Assembly (NCBI GenBank): GCA_013330315.1
Contig: DUIO01000267.1
Location: 215-7,989, forward strand
Length of the DNA stretch: 7,775 nt
Direction: 5' to 3'
From: Methanosarcina sp.
GTDB taxonomy: Archaea; Halobacteriota; Methanosarcinia; Methanosarcinales; Methanosarcinaceae
Positions 1 through 4,520 of the stretch are shown one piece after another (the first letter of the stretch is position 1; each line of letters begins with the position of its first letter). The notes beneath the pieces are model-generated. The model saw only the letters and a program-made list of their open reading frames with translations, had not been told where the DNA came from and made no database searches. A program made the position numbers and the translations under genes.

Positions 1-251
1 ATGTGTATGTCTTCATAGCTGAAATCGAGCTTCTCCATGCCTTCTTCTCTTATCTTCAAAAGCCCGCCGAGGATTTTGCTGCAGTCTTCTTCTTTTATGA
101 TCCCCTGCTCTCTCAGCATTACCGTGTGGGCAAGGTCCACCACTATGTCGGCATTGAAAATCCACCTATCAGCCTCCATAGAGGACGTGTAATGTAAAAT
201 TTCCTCATCCTGGGCAGCTTCAAGCCTGCCTCTGCGTAAAATATTGCTCAT
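1..251 (-). CDS. argH: argininosuccinate lyase, N-terminal part (cut by window edge)
   Basis: Argininosuccinate lyase cleaves argininosuccinate to arginine and fumarate, the last step of arginine synthesis in the cytoplasm. Only the first 83 codons lie in the window; the rest runs off the left edge. Reading from ATG at 251, the protein begins MSNILRRGRLEAAQDEE. It continues with YTSSMEADRWIFNADIVVDLAH and ends near FSYEDIHI, the start of the E-D-I/V-H motif that opens the fumarase/aspartase-superfamily catalytic region. This matches archaeal ArgH of the Methanosarcina type. The start is supported by a GAGG Shine-Dalgarno site (259-262) seven bases upstream. The catalytic serine loop lies outside the window. 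The gene is divergent from the methyltransferase pair at 550 and shows no functional link to it. Confidence 0.93.
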   Translation of the reverse strand, partial: MSNILRRGRLEAAQDEEILHYTSSMEADRWIFNADIVVDLAHTVMLREQGIIKEEDCSKILGGLLKIREEGMEKLDFSYEDIH

Positions 252-549
252 CAGGTTTCCTCTGTATATTTAAAATGTAAGAGTGTAAATTTATGGTATG
301 AATCTGTAAGTGAGAATCTCTATGTAATAATGGTTCCTGTGAGATAAATTATGTTATGAGCTTGCCCGATATCCAGACCGGTCTTTATCATGTCCTGTTC
401 CTATCATGCCTTAATAACATCAATATAAAATCGAGCGTGGTATTATTTCGAACACTTAAATATGAATCGGTTTATGAGAATCAGTTTATACTGATCGGTT
501 TTCGAGGTTTTCCGGGCAATATATCAGGTATGAAAGCGTACTTCATTTG
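252..549. other. intergenic region between divergent argH and methyltransferase genes
   Basis: This stretch separates two divergent genes and should hold both promoters. A 64-codon open frame on the plus strand (356-550) has no recognisable motif and no ribosome site, so I do not call it a gene. Two small dyads stand out: the perfect 10-bp palindrome AGACCGGTCT at 375-384, and ATCAGT-TTAT-ACTGAT at 480-495. TATA-like tracts on the plus strand occur at 424-430 (TATAAAA), 486-491 and 518-523. Only the last would give a short leader for the gene at 550. Confidence 0.4.
256..294 (-). promoter_or_regulatory. putative argH TATA-like box and Shine-Dalgarno
   Basis: On the minus strand a TATA-like ATAAATTTA (286-294) lies about 25 bases upstream of a GAGGAAA Shine-Dalgarno stretch (256-262). 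That spacing would put the transcription start just before the ribosome site, giving a very short leader. A second AT tract, TTTTAAATATA (265-275), is too close to the ATG to be the main TATA box. This is inferred from spacing only. Confidence 0.35.
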
Positions 550-1164
550 ATGTCCGTAGTCTCCAAGTATAACCGGATCTCTTTAATTTATGATTTCATA
601 GAGGCGCCGATAGAGATTTTCCTTTACAGGAAGTGGAGGGAGGAAGCACTGTCAAGCTTGAAAGGCAGGGTCCTGGAAGTAGGGGTAGGGACAGGAAGGA
701 ACCTGGAATATTATCCCGCGGGCGCTAGGGTTAACGGAATAGATAACAGTGAAGGGATGCTTGCGAAAGCACGGGAAAAAGCTGAAAGCATACGGGATAA
801 AGGCAGGAAAAATGTTACTCTTCTCCTTATGGATGCCGAGAATATGGAATTTCCGGACAATACCTTCGATTATGTTGTTACGACCTTTGTTCTCTGTTCA
901 ATTCCTGATCCCGTAAAGGCTTTAAAAGAAATGAGAAGGGTCCTCAAGCCTTCAGGGGAATTAATTGCTCTTGAACACATGCGCAGTAAAAACCCCTTTA
1001 TCGCCCGAATTGAAGACTTAATAAACCCGATTATGTTTTTCTTTATTGGGGACGATATGACCCGAAATACAGTAGAAAATATCAAAAAGGCTGGATTCAC
1101 AATTATTGAAGAAAAAAATCTGGCTTTTAAAGATGTCTTCAAAAAAATTCGGGCAAAAACATAA
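550..1164 (+). CDS. class I SAM-dependent methyltransferase (Methyltransf_11 / UbiE-like), first tandem copy
   Basis: This is a 204-residue cytoplasmic methyltransferase of the Rossmann-like class I fold. Visible motifs are the SAM-binding glycine loop VLEVGVGTGRN (41-51), the acidic GID (D65) that would bind the ribose hydroxyls, MDAENMEF (94-101, D95 near the adenine) and VLKPSGELI (131-139). The C-terminal GDDMTRNT...AGF pattern resembles the TMT1/METTL7-like and phospholipid methyltransferase groups, but the substrate cannot be read from sequence. ATG at 550 is preferred over the in-frame TTG at 547 because the protein then starts MSVVSKYNRI, matching the tandem copy's MSAASKYNRI. No strong Shine-Dalgarno site is visible. 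It is followed after 81 bases by a paralog about two-thirds identical. Membership of the fold is secure; the reaction is not. Confidence 0.9.
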   Translation: MSVVSKYNRISLIYDFIEAPIEIFLYRKWREEALSSLKGRVLEVGVGTGRNLEYYPAGARVNGIDNSEGMLAKAREKAESIRDKGRKNVTLLLMDAENMEFPDNTFDYVVTTFVLCSIPDPVKALKEMRRVLKPSGELIALEHMRSKNPFIARIEDLINPIMFFFIGDDMTRNTVENIKKAGFTIIEEKNLAFKDVFKKIRAKT

Positions 1165-1245
1165 CGGGTTTTATTCGGAGCTCTTTAATTATAAGACGTT
1201 TTGATTGTAATATTCACATCAGCAGAGATGTCAAGTATGCCCGCA

Positions 1246-1845
1246 ATGTCTGCAGCGTCGAAATATAACAGGATCGCACCCGTTTATGAGGTATTGGATC
1301 TGCCGCTGGAACTTTTCTTTTTTCGAAGTTGGAGAAAAGAGGCGTTAGCAGATCTTAGCGGAAAAGTTCTTGAAATAGGAGTAGGGAGCGGAAGGAATCT
1401 CAAATATTACTCTCCAGACGTTCTCGTTACAGGAATAGACAACAGTGAAGGAATGCTCGAAGAAGCTCTAAAAAAAGCCAGGGAAATGAAAAATATCAAT
1501 CTTTCTCTTATGAATGCAGAGAGTCTCGAATTCTCGGACAACAGCTTTGATTATGTTGTTACGACTTTTGTCCTCTGTACAATCCCTGATCCCGTAAAGG
1601 CTCTTAAAGAGATGAGGCGTGTTCTTAAGCCTTCAGGTGAGTTGATAGCCCTTGAGCATATGAACAGCGATAACTTAATTATTGATTTTTTTGAGCGTCT
1701 GATTGATCCTTTTCTGTTTTTTCTTCTTGGGGATCACACAACTCGACAAACTGCCAGGAATATAGAAGAGGCCGGATTTAAGATTAAGGAAGAAAAAAAT
1801 CTGGCTTTTAAGGATGTTTTCCGGAAGATCCGGGCAAAAACTTGA
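1246..1845 (+). CDS. class I SAM-dependent methyltransferase, second tandem copy
   Basis: This 199-residue paralog of the preceding gene has the same architecture: glycine loop VLEIGVGSGRN (41-51), acidic GID (D65), VLKPSGELI and a matching C-terminus EEKNLAFKDVFRKIRAKT. It is four residues shorter in the helix after the acidic residue. The aspartate usually found in the LMDAE motif is asparagine here (LMNAESLEF, N90). That could alter adenine contacts, although the rest of the site is intact. In-frame starts also exist at TTG 1201, ATG 1228 and ATG 1237. I chose ATG 1246 because it aligns residue for residue with the first copy; none has a convincing Shine-Dalgarno site. The gene is in the same direction as the first copy and 81 bases downstream, so co-transcription is likely. 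The substrate is unknown. Confidence 0.88.
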   Translation: MSAASKYNRIAPVYEVLDLPLELFFFRSWRKEALADLSGKVLEIGVGSGRNLKYYSPDVLVTGIDNSEGMLEEALKKAREMKNINLSLMNAESLEFSDNSFDYVVTTFVLCTIPDPVKALKEMRRVLKPSGELIALEHMNSDNLIIDFFERLIDPFLFFLLGDHTTRQTARNIEEAGFKIKEEKNLAFKDVFRKIRAKT

Positions 1846-1872
1846 CAGATTTTTCATTCTCTATTTCGAGTT
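1846..1872 (+). terminator. weak T-rich stretch after the methyltransferase pair
   Basis: Just after the TGA stop the plus strand reads CAGATTTTTCATTCTCTATTTCG. Archaeal RNA polymerase often terminates at T-rich tracts without a strong hairpin, and this is the first such tract after the tandem genes. No stable stem precedes it, so the call is tentative. Confidence 0.25.
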
Positions 1873-1891
1873 GTATTGTTTTGAGATGCAT

Positions 1892-1913
1892 ATTCATATA
1901 CTGATTCATATAC
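1892..1913. repeat. 10-bp direct repeat ATTCATATAC, 12-bp period
   Basis: ATTCATATAC occurs at 1892-1901 and again at 1904-1913, separated by TG. Two exact copies about one helical turn apart in a non-coding stretch could be a protein-binding site or simple AT-rich duplication. Confidence 0.5.
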
Positions 1914-1945
1914 TTGTACGGTGATTCCATTGATTTCGATATGAG

Positions 1946-1991
1946 TTGACATACAATCCCTCAGTTATGTAGCTGGTCTACATATTGTCAA
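1946..1991. repeat. nested inverted repeat / hairpin
   Basis: A perfect stem TATGTAG-CTGGT-CTACATA spans 1966-1984. Around it lie 6-bp arms, TTGACA at 1946-1951 and TGTCAA at 1986-1991. It sits between the methyltransferase pair and the TetR remnant. No T-run follows on either strand, so it does not look like a bacterial-style terminator. An operator left from the decayed regulator is possible but unproven. Confidence 0.45.
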
Positions 1992-2027
1992 GGTAAAAAA
2001 TATATGAATATTTGAGTTATTTTTTAT

Positions 2028-2268
2028 TTAATAAAGCAGGTATTTTTCAGCCGCGGCTACCAGCATAGCAGTATCATTGCGAATCAAAGATATTGTTATT
2101 GTACCTTCGTAAAGACTCACTTATCGTGACCGTCTCTAAAGCCAGCAAACCTATAAAAAAACAGTTTTCTTGATTTTTCTCATTGAATTCCCTTGCTATA
2201 TCCAGAATAAACTCTTTAATGGCTTGAATTGGATTGCTGCTCTTTGCTAATTCTTCCTCTATATGGTG
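2028..2268 (-). pseudogene. TetR/AcrR-family regulator, C-terminal remnant with frameshift
   Basis: On the minus strand a 64-codon open stretch (2268 down to 2077, TGA at 2074-2076) reads EEELAKSSNPIQAIKEFILD, then AREFNEKNQENCFFIGLLAL and ETVTISESLRRYNNNIFDSQ. The pattern of a helix ending in E-N-x-C-x-x-G-x-L-A-x-E-x-x-x-I-S-x-x-L-R is typical of the ligand-binding C-terminal domain of many TetR regulators. No start codon precedes it. An in-frame TAA lies immediately upstream (2269-2271), and the helix-turn-helix domain is absent. After the TGA, a one-base frame change gives DTAMLVAAAEKYLLY before a stop at 2028-2030, which may be the original C-terminus. It was probably a neighbour or regulator of the methyltransferases before decay. 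Confidence 0.68.
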
Positions 2269-2298
2269 TTATTGAATCTAAATACATTATTTTTTTGT

Positions 2299-2373
2299 AT
2301 GAGTCCTGTCTTTTGTACAATCCCTGGTCCTGTACAAGCTGTTAAAGAAATGAAGTATGATGAGACTAAATAA
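2299..2373 (+). pseudogene. fragment of a third methyltransferase copy
   Basis: The plus strand at 2314-2352 reads CTIPGPVQAVKEM, against CTIPDPVKALKEM in the intact gene at 1246. The DNA is also clearly similar (tgtacaatccctg...cctgta...gct...aaagaaatga). The frame runs into YDETK and a TAA at 2371. Nothing upstream recalls the glycine loop and nothing downstream recalls VLKPSGE, so only about 14 codons of homology survive. It lies immediately beside the TetR remnant, on the opposite strand. This is best read as the relic of a longer methyltransferase array or of a failed duplication. Confidence 0.62.
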
Positions 2374-2512
2374 AAAAAATCTAACGGTGGAAGATATATA
2401 TACAAAACCAATAAAAATGATGTCGTAGCTGATCTTGAGTAAGAAATTCCTATGAATTAATTTTTAAATTTTCTCATAGAACACTATCTTTACTTTATAG
2501 CAGAAGGGTTTT

Positions 2513-2722
2513 TTAGTCCAGCTGTGTAATTTCAATTATACATGTTACAGGTTCAGAACCCTGTCCATATTTATACAGTAATCCTTCTGGAGTAGAGTCT
2601 TTAGAAATAACTTCTGCTTTTATTCTTGCTTCTTTTTCATTTTCCGCTTCAAGCTCGGTTACATCTACAAAGTGTTCTTTTTTTGCAGAGTGACCTTCAA
2701 ACCGTACTTTATATTTATGCAT
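2513..2722 (-). CDS. small conserved-looking protein of unknown function (69 residues)
   Basis: This 69-residue protein has no signal peptide or membrane segment. Its layout suggests strand (HKYKVRFEGHS), strand plus helix (FVDVTELEAENEKEARIKAEVIS) and a closing strand (VTCIIEITQLD). The ...V.ELEAENEKEA... pattern resembles small beta-alpha-beta proteins such as the DpnD/PcfM-like group, but this is only a resemblance. One cysteine is present. It is likely a real gene: the ATG at 2722 has a GGGGG Shine-Dalgarno run six bases upstream (2729-2733) and a TATA-like CTATAATAAAA further up. It stands alone among remnants and shows no operon partner. The first eight codons recur in inverted orientation at 2785. 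Confidence 0.75.
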   Translation of the reverse strand: MHKYKVRFEGHSAKKEHFVDVTELEAENEKEARIKAEVISKDSTPEGLLYKYGQGSEPVTCIIEITQLD

Positions 2723-2811
2723 ATATAACCCCCAATCATTATATTAATAAGTGAATTTTATTATAGATAATCATATCGTCCTGTATGCACAGATACAAAT
2801 TACGGTCTGTA
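2696..2811. repeat. imperfect inverted repeat around a 62-bp spacer
   Basis: The first 27 bases of the gene starting at 2722 (minus) match 2785-2811 (plus) at 21 of 27 positions. They encode MHKYKVRFE and MHRYKLRSV respectively. The two arms face away from each other across the promoter region. The plus-strand frame (2785-2976, 63 codons) loses similarity after eight codons and ends in a low-complexity hydrophobic tail, so I treat it as a repeat arm and not a gene. Confidence 0.4.
2727..2766 (-). promoter_or_regulatory. putative promoter and Shine-Dalgarno of the 69-residue gene
   Basis: The minus strand carries CTATAATAAAA (2756-2766), then GGGGGTT (2727-2733) just ahead of ATG at 2722. A start site about 25 bases from the TATA centre would fall near 2735, so the transcript would begin at the ribosome site. 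The geometry is self-consistent and typical of archaea. Confidence 0.45.
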
Positions 2812-3216
2812 AATCCTGGTTTTAAATTAGATCTCAGTCTAATAAAAAGGGAGTCTAATACGCAAATTACCTTTCAAGTTATTTTATCCATAAATTTTTC
2901 TGAATACGGGATTTCGTTTTTAATATTTTTTGTTAGGTACGGTTTTTTTATATATGGATGCTATTCGACATCATAACATTAATAGCAAAATGATAAAAAT
3001 AAGGTTAACTAGAATTCAATTTCACTCTGCAACTCTAATTTTCAACTTTTTATTTCCAGAAAACAGCTGAATTTTAATTTAGTTTAGAAAAATAATGCTA
3101 ACTTAAATGGTACCTTATCTCTTCTAATATTAAGTACCTGAAAAAGGTAATGAGATTCTGTTGGTTATAGGGCATGGCAGCAAAGAGCGATCAAGGAAAT
3201 GACAGGCCTGCGGCGT
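2812..3216. other. gene-free AT-rich stretch
   Basis: No supported gene lies here. The first part continues the untrustworthy 63-codon frame. From 2977 to about 3165 the sequence is very AT-rich and featureless apart from a small stem TACCT-GAAAA-AGGTA at 3135-3149. From about 3170 base composition rises toward the GC-rich patch that follows. Confidence 0.5.
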
Positions 3217-3348
3217 TTAATGTGACTCCCTTAAAGTCTTCATCGTATGCTCTGCTTCATCCGGGTTGAAGTCTGCGAACAGTGCATCATTCGGCTTAAG
3301 CCGATCCATAGTATTGCTTGCTAGAGTTCCACCGCGTCGGTAGTTCAT
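3217..3348 (-). pseudogene. 43-codon frame, possible alpha/beta-hydrolase fragment
   Basis: From ATG at 3348 to TAA at 3217 the minus strand encodes 43 residues with the core NDALFADFNPDEAEHTMKTL. The pattern A-L-F-x-D-x-x-P-x-x-A-x-x-x-x-x-x-L-R recalls the lid region of small alpha/beta hydrolases (esterase-like, about 230-250 residues). If so, the nucleophile elbow and the catalytic Asp/His are missing and this is a relic. Composition is richer in GC than the flanks, like the tautomerase frame just upstream on the same strand. A TATA-like AAAATATAAAAA lies 15-26 bases before the ATG, so expression as a short peptide cannot be excluded. The family assignment is tentative. Confidence 0.38.
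3291..3304. repeat. 14-bp perfect palindrome TCGGCTTAAGCCGA
   Basis: TCGGCTTAAGCCGA is identical to its reverse complement over 14 bases with no spacer. It lies inside the 43-codon frame. It could be a binding or cleavage site, a recombination scar or coincidence within coding sequence. Confidence 0.6.
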
Positions 3349-3444
3349 GCAACGTTTTAGAGTTTTTATATTTTGTTTGTCGGGCGGTTACGTTCACGCG
3401 CACACGGAAGCTGGCGTGGCCATGAACAACTGTCATTCCATGTT

Positions 3445-3624
3445 TTACTCGTCGCACGGCTTCCCGGCGATGCACCAGTCGCCCTTTGGTATATCGTGAA
3501 AGACCACATGGACTGCATCGGCCGACACGCCCTCTTTGACGAAGGCGTCGGTAATCGCGTTTGCAATGCGCTTCTTCTGGTCGCGAGGGCGACCTTCCCA
3601 GAGTTTGACTTCGATGATTGGCAT
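3445..3624 (-). CDS. 4-oxalocrotonate tautomerase family protein (59 residues)
   Basis: The product is a small tautomerase-superfamily enzyme. Such proteins assemble from about 60-residue beta-alpha-beta units and use an N-terminal proline as general base for keto-enol conversion. The frame starts MPIIEVKLWEGRPRDQKK, so removal of Met exposes Pro1, and Arg11 of the EGR motif is conserved. The segment VHVVFHDIPKGDWCIAG corresponds to the end of the family core. His replaces the Arg39 of Pseudomonas 4-oxalocrotonate tautomerase and Trp replaces Phe50, changes that are common in family members of unknown substrate. Length is normal, with no internal stop. Codons are GC-ending (GTC, CGC, GAC, GCC), unlike the neighbours, which points to acquisition from a higher-GC, probably bacterial, source. 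No Shine-Dalgarno site is seen; a TATAAAA box 23-29 bases upstream suggests a leaderless message. Confidence 0.82.
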   Translation of the reverse strand: MPIIEVKLWEGRPRDQKKRIANAITDAFVKEGVSADAVHVVFHDIPKGDWCIAGKPCDE

Positions 3625-3632
3625 AAATGCAT

Positions 3633-3665
3633 TGTAGGCAAGTAGGTATAAAACGTTTGCCTACA
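3633..3665 (-). promoter_or_regulatory. TATA box enclosed by a 9-bp inverted repeat upstream of the tautomerase gene
   Basis: On the plus strand TGTAGGCAA (3633-3641) and TTGCCTACA (3657-3665) form a perfect 9-bp inverted repeat with a 15-base spacer. The spacer holds TATAAAA (3647-3653), which reads TTTTATA toward the tautomerase. The box lies about 25 bases from the ATG at 3624, giving a leaderless transcript. A dyad centred on the TATA box is the expected layout for a repressor that blocks TBP. This is inference from geometry. Confidence 0.5.
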
Positions 3666-3708
3666 GGTACTCTAGCTTCTTTTTCGTGAAGGGATATAAG
3701 GCGGCTAG

Positions 3709-3855
3709 CTCGCAAACAGGACCGGAAATACTCAGATCTTTTTCCTGCAGTACATCATTGATCACCTTAAGGAAGGAGGCGCCTGTTTAATGGTTATAGA
3801 TGAAGGAGTACTCTTCAGGACAAATGAAACAGCTTTCATGAAGACCAAGATTTGA
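3709..3855 (+). pseudogene. hsdM: type I restriction-modification methylase (HsdM) fragment
   Basis: An open stretch of 48 codons, bounded by TAG at 3706 and TGA at 3853, encodes NRTGNTQIFFLQYIIDHLKE followed by GGACLMVIDEGVLFRTNETA and FMKTK. This matches the part of N6-adenine methylases of type I systems (N6_Mtase, HsdM) after the NPPF catalytic motif: ...NTQxxFLQxIxxxLKxGG...VxxxGVLFRTNExAxxxTK. Intact HsdM is about 500 residues, and the SAM-binding and NPPF motifs are not found nearby. There is no start codon, ribosome site or hsdS/hsdR partner, so this is a relic of a lost restriction system. It lies next to the tautomerase promoter on the opposite strand. Confidence 0.75.
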
Positions 3856-4520
3856 CTTAAAACCGGAAAATGTTAAAAACATCATTCAAACTGTTTTAGC
3901 ATATTGAAAAGTTTCTTTAAATTTTAGTTTTTCCTTGGAAAAATTATATAGGGTGCTGATTTAAAAGGATAAGATTTAGGCATAAATTACAACTCTCCCG
4001 GAACTCTAAACTCAATTTAAAACAGCTACCTCACCTTTCTTGTCTTGAAAATATTACATATTTCGCAGACTACTCACTGTGCCAGCCTGATCTGTTGGTT
4101 TTACATAGCCTTTGAAGCATACAGGGTTATTACAGATCGTATTCCAAAACTCCTTAGAAAATTTATTTTAGAAAAGATAGTCAAAGTTACATTGGTGCAA
4201 CCTGCTGCAAACAATGTAGCGTACTAAGCAGAGCCACCTTTGTTTATCTAACAGCAAGAGCCACTATACTTGGTTAGAGATAGTTTGCCTCTTAACGTTA
4301 CAGGTTTTACAGAATTCTTGACTGTAGCATTATTGAATATCTGGATCTCTATAGTCAACCCCACGTTCAAACATTAACATATTGACCCGACGACTTCATC
4401 AACTGTTTTATAATAACTATGTTTTCTAAATATGGCTATAAAATCAGCCACTTTTAAGTTTATTAACGGGAATAATACGGGAAATTATAAACTTTATAGA
4501 ATAAGCAAAACGGGTTTCGC
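3856..4520. other. long region without a supportable gene
   Basis: These 665 bases hold no gene I can support. A 60-codon plus-strand frame (4045-4227) starts MKILHISQTTHCASLICWF but has no ribosome site and no family signature. On the minus strand one frame from about 4450 to 4080 reads as plausible protein (for example KTVDEVVGSI, LTIEIQIFNNATVKNSV, TLFAAGCTNVTLTIF) interrupted by TAA and TAG stops. It may be a decayed gene I do not recognise. Near the right end, AAGTTTAT (4456-4463) and ATAAACTT (4487-4494) form an 8-bp inverted repeat around two copies of ACGGGAA. Confidence 0.5.
4505..4520 (-). terminator. weak hairpin after the activator gene
   Basis: Immediately after the TAA stop the minus strand reads GCGAAACCCGTTTTGC, a short imperfect stem with one G-T pair, followed by TTATTCT. 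It could help end the two-gene transcript. The stem is small and the T content modest. Confidence 0.25.

Noticed and set aside
3..197. 64-codon plus-strand frame at the left edge
   Set aside because: It is antisense to argH, whose minus-strand translation is clearly recognisable.
356..550. 64-codon plus-strand frame before the methyltransferases
   Set aside because: No ribosome site, no family motif and irregular composition; it lies in a divergent promoter region.
2785..2976. 63-codon plus-strand frame
   Set aside because: Only its first eight codons resemble the neighbouring small gene; the rest is low-complexity hydrophobic sequence without a ribosome site.
3296..3715. 139-codon minus-strand frame and the 91- and 90-codon frames overlapping it
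   Set aside because: These are long only because the region is GC-rich; they are out of register with the tautomerase frame, which has a clear family match, and they show no motif.
4045..4227. 60-codon plus-strand frame
   Set aside because: No recognisable family, no ribosome site and no neighbours to support it.
4205..4395. Possible transposase or integrase relic on the minus strand (FERGVDYRDPDIQ)
   Set aside because: The phrase is short, soon broken by stops, and I could not match it to a DDE or tyrosine recombinase motif; no terminal inverted repeats or target duplication were seen.
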